Shown in pieces: positions 31,320 to 42,247 of a stretch of 64,000 bases of DNA (position 1 is its first letter; the number at the start of each line of letters is the position of its first letter). Both the position numbers and the translations under genes were made by a program. Under the pieces are notes generated by a model, which was given only the letters and a program-made list of their open reading frames with translations, did no database searches and was not told the origin of the DNA. Source of the stretch: Phytophthora sp. 'mugwort' (taxonomy: Eukaryota > Oomycota > Peronosporomycetes > Peronosporales > Peronosporaceae); NCBI GenBank assembly GCA_033558025.1, contig JAUCEF010000013.1, positions 985,001 to 1,049,000 on the forward strand, given 5' to 3'.

Positions 31320-33482
31320 ATGGTCGAGAGCTCCCAATGCCAGCGGCCCGCTGGGTCGATGGAAGTCCCTCGGCCATTACGACATCCACACGGTAGTCGA
31401 CCCCTCAGACGGCAACATACCGTTCGTGAGGTCGGTGATGAACCCTTTTCGTCGACTGTGCTGTTTCTCTGCTGGTTCGGCTTCGCCACTTTGCACTCGT
31501 TCTGCTCGCTCTACTTCACGTCCGTGTCGTGGGGCTACTGGCACTTGTCAGAGACGGAATTGGATCGATGGCTGTACGTGTACCACTTAGGACTTGGAGC
31601 AGAGTGTAATTCAACTATTGCTATCGCTCACGGATGTGTGGCCGGGATTCACTTTGGCTACTTGGTGTGGATGCTCAGTTGGTCGTTGAAGGAGCGGCAA
31701 TTTGTCTTCGCTGTCTACGATGTATTTTACTCTGCAAGTAACAGGGACACGGAGCGACACAGCGGTGGTAACTTCGTCCGTACACTCCTCGCAAAAATTG
31801 TACTTGTTGGTGTGGACGGCCCCTACTTCGATTTAGTTTTGCTAGGGCGAGAAATTGTCGAGACCGCATTGCAGACGCAACAGGCCTACCGTATGAGCCT
31901 CTTACTCCCTCGCACTCAGTTGAACCAATGTTACGCCACTCTACTAGTCCTCAATTGCTGGGCTACTGCTCTCGTTCATACTGCGTTCCACGGAAGTGCG
32001 ACTAAACGGCGATTCTTTGCGATTGTTTGTGACTGTACACTTGACATGGTGACTTCCGTTGGAGTATCGGTGGTGTTGATAGCCACTTATATGCCAGACT
32101 TCGACTTTACCATTAAAGATTTCTCAGCTTCCAAATGGTATGAAGACGACTGGCTTGTTCACGCAATAAGCGAATTTCAAGTTCTGCTAGTGACGTCGTG
32201 GGGGGACTTAATAATGCGAATGATATTTGCATTGAGCATGCTAAGCAACATGAACAACTTAAAGAAAATCTTGAGTACGTCGAGCGACAAGGAAAGCAGC
32301 AACAAGTTGAAAGGCAATCATCGGGTGACGGCTGTGGTGCCTCTCAATCCGAGCATGGCCGATGTAAACGCTGCGCTCAAGCCCAGTAAATTCCAAGCCG
32401 TCGTCGTATCGGAGTGTCGACTATCTCAAATCATATTTTTCACGTGGGGGATTGTCATCCTTGTTTCGCACTTGTATGCCCAGTCAATCTCCGGAATCCC
32501 CCAATGTGGAATGCAGATCAAACCCTGGTTCCGTTCCCAGCCATCGTGTTCACTTTTGATACTCAACTGCTACGAATCAAAACTGACTGGTAACGAGGAC
32601 GAGATTACAGCTCATTGGAACTCCGTTGATCCGAATACTGTTGCTTGCGTTGTAGTACGGCACTGTCCAAACCTTAAGGTGCCTACTAAGCTAACTGAAT
32701 TTTCGGGGCTGAAGATACTGAAGTTTTATAACTCGACCATCACGAGTTGGACCCAAAGCGCAGCAATCTCGCAGAGACACCATCCAAGTCTGATCATGCT
32801 GTTTCTTGTGCGCGTTAATATGACAAATGGGGAGCTTCCTCCTGGTCTCCAGAGTGATGATTTCCCACCGAAACTGAAAGACATTGAGTTTTGTGTCACC
32901 AATTTGCGCACTTTGCCCGACGATTTCGATCTGAAATGGTCACAATTTGCAAGCATTTACTTGGAAGCCTGCGAGCTGGAAGAAATTCCAGCTTCGTTGG
33001 CAAGACTGGCACCATTTGATCTCTCTGTTGCACTTAACCCGATATCGCATCTCCCCGCTACGATTTTTGAAGGTGGTGTCATCTATCTTCACGTCGGTGG
33101 TACGCTCATCTCTGATCTCCCTAAAAATGTTGTCGACGTGCTTCCTTTGGCTCAACTCCGTGTAGACAACACGAAAGTGTCGTTCTTCTGGGACTGGATT
33201 GACCCCATTGTTATGAATGCTGCCGTCGTACCCTTCGATTTTCCTACCACCATTGTAGCATCGAACGCGCCATACTGCTCAGATCTCCAGCAGATTTACA
33301 ACGGAGAGCAACGCAATTTTTCAGCTCAACTACACGAAGGTCAATCGCTCATACTGTCTGATGCATCTGTGAGGAACTGGCCAACACTAAAGAATACCGT
33401 GTCCTGCGAGCGTGCGTGGTCAAGAACTTGGTATCCTATCGATTTTGAAGACGAGTACAGCGGAGTCAAGATTACGCAGTGA
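31320..33482 (+). CDS. multi-pass membrane protein with C-terminal LRR region (oomycete type)
   Basis: An open frame of 720 codons. After a short N terminus there are several hydrophobic segments (about residues 45-70, 95-120, 205-220, 245-260, 300-320 and 385-405), followed by a ~300-residue extracytoplasmic or cytosolic region. That region has Cys pairs and degenerate leucine-rich repeats (LTEFSGLKILKFYN and similar). The layout resembles a family of membrane-LRR proteins common in oomycete genomes; function unknown. The first ~40 residues (Arg/Pro-rich) look out of frame. The alternative frame beginning at 31309 reads like natural protein up to about 31450, so a 1-bp frameshift near the T-run at 31447, or a wrong start, is likely. 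Confidence 0.7.
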   Translation: MVESSQCQRPAGSMEVPRPLRHPHGSRPLRRQHTVREVGDEPFSSTVLFLCWFGFATLHSFCSLYFTSVSWGYWHLSETELDRWLYVYHLGLGAECNSTIAIAHGCVAGIHFGYLVWMLSWSLKERQFVFAVYDVFYSASNRDTERHSGGNFVRTLLAKIVLVGVDGPYFDLVLLGREIVETALQTQQAYRMSLLLPRTQLNQCYATLLVLNCWATALVHTAFHGSATKRRFFAIVCDCTLDMVTSVGVSVVLIATYMPDFDFTIKDFSASKWYEDDWLVHAISEFQVLLVTSWGDLIMRMIFALSMLSNMNNLKKILSTSSDKESSNKLKGNHRVTAVVPLNPSMADVNAALKPSKFQAVVVSECRLSQIIFFTWGIVILVSHLYAQSISGIPQCGMQIKPWFRSQPSCSLLILNCYESKLTGNEDEITAHWNSVDPNTVACVVVRHCPNLKVPTKLTEFSGLKILKFYNSTITSWTQSAAISQRHHPSLIMLFLVRVNMTNGELPPGLQSDDFPPKLKDIEFCVTNLRTLPDDFDLKWSQFASIYLEACELEEIPASLARLAPFDLSVALNPISHLPATIFEGGVIYLHVGGTLISDLPKNVVDVLPLAQLRVDNTKVSFFWDWIDPIVMNAAVVPFDFPTTIVASNAPYCSDLQQIYNGEQRNFSAQLHEGQSLILSDASVRNWPTLKNTVSCERAWSRTWYPIDFEDEYSGVKITQ

Positions 33483-33685
33483 CGTATTACCACTTACCCA
33501 AATCGACAAGGAAGGATGTGATATGATCTCGCAACTCGGTGTAAAATTTGGGACCAGTTTACTCTTGTATGCATCAGATTACTATTGCGTGTCAGCATTT
33601 GACGCTGCGGCGCAACAGACACAATGAATACCACCACTCGGGCACGAACTGATGACAGAAGAAAACAAGCATAATTTGCGCGGTC

Positions 33686-34204
33686 TCACCTCTGTTGGGC
33701 AGGTCCTTTCAGATAAACATGGACATGGAAGATATCGATTGAACGCAACAAGTTCTCATCATAGTTCCAGCTCTCCACTTGAGGGGCATTCTCTCGTAGC
33801 CAGCTGCACACGAACTTCTTGACCTCTGTATCCTCCATTTCATGCCGACTCCACAGCGTCCAGTGCTCGACCCCCTCGGGGGTATTGTACGGAAACATGT
33901 TCGGCTCCAGGACGGTCTCCTCTTTTCTTAGTGTGGTTGCTAGTATTAGCTCCTCCCTGGATTCAAAGAGCTCGTCCACCAGCTCCATGTGAGCCCACTT
34001 GCGCTCAAGACACTCGTCTGTTCGGCCCCAGTATTCCAAACGCAAAGTTTCTGTCGGTTTCCCGCTGTCTTCGTCACGTGCTTGGTCGGCGCCAGGGCGT
34101 TCGTCACCGATGCATTGTCGCATGGCACAACTTCCTGCACTTAGACCTTGCTGAGAACCACCAGATGAGGACGTTTCTTCCCGTTTATCAGCTAGCAGCG
34201 GCAT
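33686..34204 (-). CDS. small DUF3605-like protein
   Basis: 172 residues with the ATG at 34204. The N-terminal ~50 residues are low-complexity Ser/Gln/Gly. The rest is a compact soluble domain with NMFPYNTPEG followed by EHWTLWS, and HVHVYLKG near the end, a pattern I associate with DUF3605. Biochemical function is unknown. The stop follows directly on an AG|GTGAG donor-like site, so a short downstream exon cannot be excluded, but the sequence beyond it gave no convincing continuation. Confidence 0.6.
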   Translation of the reverse strand: MPLLADKREETSSSGGSQQGLSAGSCAMRQCIGDERPGADQARDEDSGKPTETLRLEYWGRTDECLERKWAHMELVDELFESREELILATTLRKEETVLEPNMFPYNTPEGVEHWTLWSRHEMEDTEVKKFVCSWLRENAPQVESWNYDENLLRSIDIFHVHVYLKGPAQQR

Positions 34205-34446
34205 TTCTTCGCTCCTTGGTAGCCCTGAGCACTAGCGCGCAAAATGCGGAATGAAACAAAACTTCAACCTTCAACTTACTGACCATCACTCTGCTGCAAC
34301 ACCGCGCTCAAAACAAAGCACCCACTGTCAACACCAAGTTTATCAACGTTATCTGACCGTTGTCCGCTCCAATACAAGTGCAAGAAGAGCAACGAGTCGA
34401 GACTGAAGACATGCCTGTAGTTTGAGTATCGCTCGCGTCGATCTCT

Positions 34447-36282
34447 CTACGTTTCCTTCTCCTCGTCGATCTTGCGGGCAGCAACCGAGAGGTAGTCCTT
34501 CACGGCCTTCAAGAACGCAGCTACCTTGTCCAGATCCTTGACACCAGGGCAACCCTTCACTTCCACGCCGCTACTGACATCCACTCCAACTGGGTGACCG
34601 ATTGAAAGAGCCTTTCCTACGTTCTCAGGGGTGAGACCGCCAGCCATCAGGCATGGGATTCGTGCGTGTGTGAAGATGGCTGCGATCTTCCAGTCGAAGG
34701 CAACGCCAGTGCCGCCCTGCTGACCCTTCATCGTCGTGTCGAGCAGAATGAAGTTGGCGAGGCCCTCCTGGACCTGCTGAAGCACGGCCTCCGAGTCCAC
34801 GCCGTCGTTCAGCGTAGTATCCGGCAGGTGCAACGCACGAATAGTGGGGAACGTGATATCCTTGCAGATCTCAAAGCCCTCGTCACCGTGCAGCTGTACA
34901 AGGTCCAGCCCAATCTCCTCCGCAGCCGCATTCATCTCGCCGGCCGTCTTGTTGGCAAAGACACCGACCACGAGAGGCGCACGCGAGCAAGCCTCACGGA
35001 GAGCATGAACGTTCCTGTGGAACCAGTCGCTTGGGTCGTTGAGGTGGGCCTTCAATATATCCTGGAGAATAGGGCCCGTGCGTTCGCCGTACTCACGCAC
35101 AGCCTTGGCAATAGCCTTGGCTTCCTCCACCTGCACGTAGCGAGGCGAATGCTCCGCCATGATGATGCCAATCATGTTGGCGCCGTTACGCAAGGCTGCC
35201 AGAGCGTACTCGACCGTCGTGACGCCGCACACCTTGGCTAGCGGCGGAAGCAGAGGAAGGTCGCCCAGCTCAGTGTGACGGGTCACATTCTGAAGAAGGT
35301 CCTTCACTGTCGTCGCAATGTCACCACTCTTCATCAAGTACTCGCCAACCAAGATGCCACGTGCGCCGCACTTCTCGTACTTGACCACGTCCGCGTGCGA
35401 GCGAATACCGCTGAGCGCAAAAAGGGTAACACCGCCACGTTCCAGCGAGAGTCCGCGCTCACGAATGGCGTCTGCAACACGGGCCGTCGTGTTCATGTCC
35501 ACCTTGAATGTGCGGAGGTCGCGGTTGTTCACGCCGATAAGCCTGGCATCGGCAGCCAGAGCGATGTCCAGCTCCTGGACGCTGTTCACTTCAACTAGAG
35601 CGCACATGCCCAGCTTGCGAGTCGCCTGTAACAGAAACTCCATGTCAGCCCCCATGTCTTTATTCAGCAAATTCACTCAGCAATGACGCACGTCAATGAG
35701 CTCGATCAGCTGCTCCTGGGACAGCAGCGCCACGATGAGCAACACGCAGTCGGCCCCGTAGGCGCGGGCTTCCAGCAGCTGATACACGTCGATGATGAAA
35801 TCTTTGCGCAGGATAGCGGGGCGCTGGTTTATGCCCTCAACCACCTCCCGGGCCGCCAGCATATCATCCAGTGATCCCTTGAACCACTTGGGCTCCGTTA
35901 GCACGGAGATCATGCTGGCGCCCGCGTCGGCGTAAGCCTGCACCTGCTCGCGCAGGTTGAGCTCTGTGGCGATGTCGCCCTTGCTGGGGCTCGCGCGCTT
36001 AAACTCTGCGGCCAGCGCAACGTCGGACCAGCCCTCGTTCTGCCGTATTGCAACGTAGAAATCACACATAGCTCATTAGACCGCCCCCCCCCCCTTCCAG
36101 ATTCTTGCCTCGGTTCAACGCACCACCGGCGTGTTGAGGCGCTCCAGCACACGCAGGGCCGAGCCATAGACGGCCTCCGTGCTCTCGATCTTCTCAACCA
36201 GTTGCTTGGCTGATACGACCTGCTTGGCGGCTGCTACGTCCAGACGGCGCTGTGCCGCGATCTCTTCGAGGATGTTGCCCAT
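34447..36282 (-). CDS. TRP1: indole-3-glycerol-phosphate synthase / phosphoribosylanthranilate isomerase fusion
   Basis: Three exons, 36282-36124, 36039-35692 and 35625-34447, with 84-bp and 66-bp GT-AG introns in phase 0, give 561 residues. The N-terminal half is [43 protein letters not shown] and GVNNRDL. The C-terminal half is [35 protein letters not shown] and [10 protein letters not shown]. The protein therefore catalyses two consecutive tryptophan steps: isomerisation of phosphoribosylanthranilate, then ring closure to indole-glycerol phosphate. The order IGPS-PRAI without a glutamine amidotransferase matches the known oomycete TRP1 and E. coli TrpC, not the trifunctional fungal enzyme. 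It is cytosolic, as no transit peptide is visible. Confidence 0.93.
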
Positions 36283-36543
36283 GCTTCTCTGTGGTATGGC
36301 CGTTATTAGATAGTGTGTGGATTTGGGGGAAGCCTAAATCGGTGATTATGTGACGGTTAAACATTTTACACACGTACTAAGTATGCTGGCAATCGTTGTT
36401 TACTTCCTGCGCCGTGCCATGATCCGAGTTCCTAAATTCCTCGCAGCAAAATAATCATGGGATAAACAATATGGATTTTTTTAACAGCGTCACACATTGA
36501 ACGTTGGCGGCAAAGTGCTTTTTTACTATAAACGCAGGTCTGC

Positions 36544-38561
36544 TCACAATTTCGTGCCTGCCTCCATCTCGGCGGCTTTGCGTTTGGCCGGCGTTACAGA
36601 CTGCTGCTCCTTCTTTGCTATTACTGACTCGCTTTTGACGCTTTTGACAGCCTCCGCTGCTGGTTTCTTACCCTTCTTAGGGCTCTTGGCCTTCAGCGAC
36701 GGCGAAACTATAGAGCAACAATCGATGATGGACAAGTGGTTAGGCACCTTGCAGCAGTAATTCACCACCACTGCAGCAGCAAGACGTACCGGTCGTGGTG
36801 GCGTTCTCTGACTTGACCCAGCCGCACTTGACGAAAAAGTCATACACCTGGCCAGTCTTGTTCACATCTGAGGCACCGAATACGAAGTGAGTCAGCAGCT
36901 GTGATGGCTACTCCAGCTATCTCCTTCAACTCGAGTACGCACCTATCTGGACCGTCTCCTTGGCCATCTTCTTGGTCAGGTAGCCCAGGCGGTAGCACTC
37001 GCGAACCAGCGCGTCCTTGATTACCAAATAATGCTGCAAGCCGCCACACCAAAAAATAAGCCAAACACACGCTTAAGAACTATCAAGGATGAGCAATTAC
37101 CTTCGGTAGTAGCTTCAGCTTGGAGCACAGCTCCTTCTCCTTAGGAGTCAGCAAATGGCAGCCAGGTGTACCCTCAATAGAAAAGGTCGCTGCAATCGCG
37201 TTTAGACCACCTGCACCGGATCCTCTGGTTCTAGGATTCTCACCACTTGCATCGTTATTCCCACCCTGTTCTCGGTTCTGCCACCTGTTAGCACGATCGC
37301 GGCTCGAGGTCGTTCGGCCTGACTCGTATAAATAAGAGGCACTATCGCGTTGCTTCTGGATCGCCTGATCTAGCTCGCGTTTCTTCTTCTCTGCATCGTA
37401 CAATTCTGCCTCAGCCAGCGTTTTGACGCCGTTCTTGCGGTATTCCTGCAAAAGCAGGATCTGTTTCTTGAGCCGCATGGCTGTGATCAAGCCGTCAACA
37501 AAGTTATCATGCTCTTCTGGGGTCTGGAATCGCGCGAACGGCCGCACCTGGGCCAGCAACTCACGCTCCTCCTTCGGCCGCTTGCGCTCCGTGTGTTGAT
37601 GCAGCTTGTAGTCCAGCAATCCGCGCTCCACCACAAACTTTTTGCGCTCATTTCGCTTCGCTAGCTTTTGATTGTAAATTTGAATAACCTTTAACTTCAA
37701 CTCGCGTTCAGATGGGTGGTCCTCTTCCGAGAACTCCATATCCGCCAGGATCATCTCGGCTTCATTGTCATACTCGACATCAAAGTCTCCACGGAGTGGC
37801 ATATAACCCGCCAGCTGACTCGGTCCGTTCCTCTCTCCTGGCGGGCTTCTCATCAAAGTATCCGAAGACGCATTCATCTCGGCAGTCTTCTCCTCCGTAC
37901 TCATCTGCTTGTCGTCCTTATTGTCCGCCTCCTTGCTCTCCTCAATCGTATCTCCAATAAATCTCGGCAAGAGGTCCTCCCAGCCTAAATAGGCGGTCAG
38001 ATAGTGGTTCTCGCACTTCTTGTCAACCTTGGTCACGACGTGCTCAGCGATATCCTTCCAGTTGCCCATGCCGAACATCTCGATGCCTTCCAGCAGCAGC
38101 AGCTCCTCGTCCGCCGTCCACACTGCGTTGGCAGCGTCGCTGCTGGTCGTGAGAAAGGCCGCGGCATTGGTGCCGACCGCAGCGGATGCCCATGACGCGC
38201 TCTCGGCCATCGCGGGCTCATGCACGATGGGGAAGGCCAGACAGTCTGAGATCGTGTACTTGTGGGTCTTCTTGTGCTCGCCCAGCTCGGTACCCACGGC
38301 GAAGCACTCGACGCACAGCTCGAATGGCGGCTGCTGTCTGCACTCGGCACACGTGATACGGATGTTGCGCGCCAGGTCCTTCTGGCAGTTCAGACAGAAC
38401 TTGGTCTTCATAGGCGCGGGCTTGGCGGGCGGCGGCTCGCTCGCGCTGGCATCGGCAGCCTTCGGGGGCACTTTGCCCTCGGCCGTGATCGATTCCTTAG
38501 CGCTCTTGGACTTGCTCTTCTTGGTATGGCTGCGGCGCGCGGAGTCGCCTTTGCCCGCCAT
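36544..38561 (-). CDS. ADA2: transcriptional adaptor ADA2
   Basis: Four exons, 38561-37101, 37033-36943, 36867-36790 and 36707-36544, all with GT-AG introns and matching phases, give about 597 residues. Domains: ZZ zinc finger (FCLNC to HKKTHKY, residues ~50-100); SANT/Myb domain (WTADEELLLLEGIEMFG, ~145-190); a central helical ADA2 region; and a C-terminal SWIRM domain, which only appears after joining exons 1-3 (LTPKEKELCSKL, then YRLGYLTKK, then DVNKTG). Exon 4 adds a lysine-rich tail not usual in ADA2 and likely nuclear-localising. ADA2 stimulates Gcn5 histone acetyltransferase in SAGA-type complexes. If exon 4 is not used, a stop occurs shortly after the exon 3 donor, so alternative ends are possible. 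Confidence 0.9.
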
Positions 38562-38802
38562 GTTGCGCAGGTGGGAGAGGTTCAAAATAACTTGCCTTCA
38601 GTATGGGAAGACCGCTGTGCCGCTTTGGCGCCACTTGGAAGAACGGATACTGCCATCTGTCATTAAATATGATATAACAGAGGTCTGGTGTAAAGTACAC
38701 AACAACCTAATGTAATTAAGTTGCAGGTAGGTTATGTGCATTGCTCTGGTGCTGCGTAGTATCGGCGCGACTGCTTTTCAAATGTCGGAGCTGTCGCCGT
38801 CT

Positions 38803-40087
38803 TTACTTGCCGAAGCGGCGCTTGCGACGGTTAAACTCGACAATGATTCCCTGCACGTCGTCCCGCGTGATCTCGGGCCATAGTTTGTCCATGAAGATCA
38901 GCTCTGAGTACGCGATCTGAAACAACAGGAAATTACTGATACGCAGCTCGCCCGATGTGCGAATGAGGATGTCTGGGTCCGGAAGGCCGCTGCTTGTAGC
39001 AGAGAAGGGTATTTTGAGTCCGGGACACCAATCAAACAAGTACCAGATAAGCAGACGAATACGTACGCAGTGAGCATGCGCTGGCTGAGCAGGTCCTCGT
39101 TAATGTCCTCGACGGACGTCTCCCCGTTGGCAACTTCGGTGGCGATCTTCCTGCAGGCGCCTACAATTTCATCACGCGCACCGTAGCTGTCGAGAGCAAT
39201 ATACAACATGAAGTTAGCTGATCAAACGAGTTAACCACCAAAAACGATGTAACAGATAGCGCACATACCTGACGCAGAGATTGAGGCTGAATTTAGTACA
39301 ATGCTGAGTCTTAGTCTTGATCTCGTCAATCGCCTCGACGATGTATGCCGGCAGCTTGCGGCCGTCCGACACCAGCACACGGACACGAACGTTCCTCTTC
39401 AGCGCCTCGGGCACAATCTCGTGCATGAACTGGTTAAACAAATTCATCAGCGCGTCTACCTCCGACTGCTCGCGATTCCAGTTCTCTGCAAAAAACGCGT
39501 CAGCAGTCAACACCAAGCACCACATTCACGTCACATTTACTTAGCACAACCATCTTCTCACCTGTCGAGAAGGCAAATACTGTCAGGGCCTTGATGCCGG
39601 CGTCAATACACCAGTCCGTAAAGCTCACCAGCGTTTTGCTGCCGTCCGAGTGTCCTCTCACGCCAGCTCCGTATTTGTTTTTGCCGTAGCGTCTGTTACC
39701 ATCCATGATAACTGCAATGTGTCGCGGGATCTTCATCTCGCCGGCGTCATGCAGCATTGCCGCCCTCACCGTCTTCTTCTCTAGTGCAGCAAAATCGGCG
39801 CTCAGCAGTCGACTCAGCCAGCCCACGAAGCTCCAGACGCCCACGGGCTGCAACTTGTGCCAGCGCACCGACTTGCCCAGGCCACTAACGCCTGAGGCCA
39901 GCGAGAAGCTCAGAAATGTGAGCACAAACACGAGCGTGATGGGCATACCGGCCAGCCACCACATCTCGAAGCCGTTGTAAAAGCTCTTGGCTAGCCTCAG
40001 GTCGCGACTCGCGTCCTCCAGCTGCGATAGCGTTTGTCGCCCCAGGCTCTCGCGCAGCCATACGACGCCGCTCGCGTTCTCGTCCAT
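38803..40087 (-). CDS. cis-prenyltransferase paralogue A, with N-terminal membrane segment
   Basis: Four exons, 40087-39562, 39485-39269, 39186-39067 and 38989-38803, encode 349 residues. It is a cis-prenyltransferase (UPPS/DHDDS family), which elongates farnesyl diphosphate with isopentenyl diphosphate to make the dolichol precursor. Motifs: [12 protein letters not shown] (pyrophosphate binding), FSTENW created by the exon 1-2 junction, [34 protein letters not shown], and a C-terminal RFG as in eukaryotic DHDDS. Unlike its neighbour it has ~110 extra N-terminal residues with a hydrophobic segment (about 45-65), suggesting ER-membrane anchoring. The last acceptor is a tandem NAGNAG (AAGCAG), so one serine may be included or skipped. 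Confidence 0.88.
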
Positions 40088-40263
40088 CCTCCGCCGTAAT
40101 TACACAGGCTAATGGCGGGAATGCGCTCGGTGTCAGCACAACTGACTCGAGCATACGTGTCCATGGGGAGTTGTGATATGACGCATTTCAGCCAATCATC
40201 ACCCAGGATCTACATCCCACTACCTGATAGTCTACCAGTGGCAGTCGACAGCCGGCAGTTGAC

Positions 40264-41064
40264 ATGGCGTTGCTACCATCGCGATGGCTCCGGTTGTCGC
40301 GCCCGACACTGGCCTCGGTGCGCCATGACTGCTCGCTGCGGCGCTTCAGCGTGTCGACACTTAAATTTGAGGCGGCGGGTGCCTCTCCGTCGGGCTCAAA
40401 GCGGTTCCGCCAACACGTGAATCCACTCTCGAAGGTTTACCGGCAACCCGTGGAACTGCCCGAGTGGACACAATGCTTCGCGGACACCTCGCTGCCCATC
40501 CACCTAGACATCGGCTGTGCCCGAGGCAAATACTTGATGGATGTTGCCGAGTCCCAAGCGTCCGAAAGGAACTTCGTGGGCGTCGAGATCCGCCGCAATG
40601 TGCTGCACGAGGCGGAACGGGAGGGCGAACGACGAGGGCTCCGCAACTTGGCTTTTGTCCACGCCAACATGAATATTCACCAGGCGACGCTACTGCAATC
40701 GCTGCCAGGGCCGGTGAATAGTGTGTCCATCTTCCACCCGGATCCGTGGATGAAGAAGCGCCACATTAAACGGCGACTAGTGACCGAGGAGTTCGTGGAA
40801 GAGATGGCCAGCCACTTGTCGAAGGGCACGCCGATCTACGTGCAAACAGACGTCGAGGAACTTTTCGAATACATGCTTGAGATTTTTGAGATGTCGAGGC
40901 TCTACGATGTTGACGCACTCCACGAGAACCCACTGGGAATCCCTACGGACAGGGAGACGTTCGTCGTTAATGAAGGAGGAAACATCTACCGAGCCAAGTT
41001 TATTGTGAACAAACCAAAGACAGACACAGAAAACCCCGAGTTCATCCGACGCATGAATCGGTGA
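40264..41064 (+). CDS. trmB: tRNA (guanine-N7-)-methyltransferase, TrmB family
   Basis: A single exon of 266 residues. The Rossmann fold carries the SAM motif DIGCARGKY (~75), GVEIR (~97) and the family signature FHPDPWMKKRHIKRRL (~155-170). It transfers a methyl group to G46 of the tRNA variable loop. The first ~35 residues are Arg/Ser-rich with no acidic residues until after Arg clusters, which looks like a mitochondrial targeting peptide. The bacterial-type catalytic core also fits an organellar form rather than the nuclear Trm8. It is divergent from cis-prenyltransferase A (177 bp apart) and convergent with paralogue B. Confidence 0.88.
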   Translation: MALLPSRWLRLSRPTLASVRHDCSLRRFSVSTLKFEAAGASPSGSKRFRQHVNPLSKVYRQPVELPEWTQCFADTSLPIHLDIGCARGKYLMDVAESQASERNFVGVEIRRNVLHEAEREGERRGLRNLAFVHANMNIHQATLLQSLPGPVNSVSIFHPDPWMKKRHIKRRLVTEEFVEEMASHLSKGTPIYVQTDVEELFEYMLEIFEMSRLYDVDALHENPLGIPTDRETFVVNEGGNIYRAKFIVNKPKTDTENPEFIRRMNR

Positions 41065-41200
41065 AATGGACGATAGAATAACGTGCCCTCCCGCTCAAAT
41101 AATTGAGTATAGACATTTTTTTCGTTTTGCTTTATTGAGATTATCGTCAGCGACTTCAGATTAGATATGCATACCTAGGAGATTGGATGACAGACTGCGC

Positions 41201-42247
41201 TTACTTGCCAAAGCGGCGCTTGCGTCGGTTGAACTCGATGATGATATCCTGCAGGTCCTCACGCGTCACCTCCGGCCAGAATTTGTCCATGAAAATGAGC
41301 TCGGCGTAGGCAATCTGGAAGAGGAGGAAGTTGCTGATGCGCAGCTCACCCGACGTACGGATCAGGATGTCCGGGTCCGGCAGGCCGCTACAGTAGATGC
41401 AAAAGGAAGAACGAGTAATAGACAAGAGTGAACGCATTTTCCCAAGCGATTCAACGAATGGCAAAGGAGACGTACGCAGTGAGCATGCGCTGGCTGAGCA
41501 GCTCCTCGTCGATATCGTCCATGCTTGTCTCGCCCTGGACCACCTCGGCAGCGATCTTCTTGCAGGCTCCGACGATCTCATCGCGGGCTCCATAACTGTA
41601 CACGGCACCGAAATGCCGTTAGGAACGAATGGCAGCAAGGTGGTTGCGCAGCGTACCTGACGCAAAGGTTGAGGTGGAAGGCGTTGCAGTGCTCGGTCTT
41701 GGTCTCAACCTCTTTAATGGAGTTGACGAGGAAGGATGGCAGCTTGCGACTGTCGGAGGCCAGAACGCGTACTCGGATGTTGCGGGTGAGAGCCTCACCG
41801 AGGATGTCGTGGATAAAGCCGTCGACCAACTTCATCAAGGCATCGATCTCGGCCTTTTCGCGCTTCCAGTTCTCTATAAGTGATACAAATCGCGTCAGGC
41901 ACCACCGGTAATAAAAAGGAGACCGTGTCAGATCGACTCACCCGTGGAGAAGGCAAAGACCGTGAGAGCTTCAACACCAGCGTCGATGCACCAGTCCGTG
42001 AAGTTCATGACAGTCTTGGTACCATCTGAGTGGCCGCGGGTACCCGAGCCGTATTTGTTCTTGCCGTAGCGACGGTTGCCATCGATAATGACGGCGATGT
42101 GGCGAGGGATCTACAGCAACGAGTAAGCATTGGATCAATAGGGAAGACAGGGCGATCAATGAAAAGCTCACAAACCTTGAGATCCTCCTCCACCTCGGGC
42201 ATTGTGGCGGTGCTGTTGTTGTTGCTGCTGATGGCGTCGGCGCCCAT
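41201..42247 (-). CDS. cis-prenyltransferase paralogue B, soluble form
   Basis: Five exons, 42247-42176, 42110-41942, 41873-41657, 41595-41476 and 41387-41201, encode 254 residues, close to the 253 of E. coli UPPS. The last three exons have exactly the lengths (217, 120, 187) and phases of paralogue A, so the two arose by duplication. Motifs: [18 protein letters not shown] across a junction, [35 protein letters not shown] and a terminal RFG. The N terminus is only 24 Ser/Asn-rich residues, with no membrane segment. It probably makes polyprenyl diphosphate for dolichol, perhaps with a different chain length or location from A. Confidence 0.9.
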
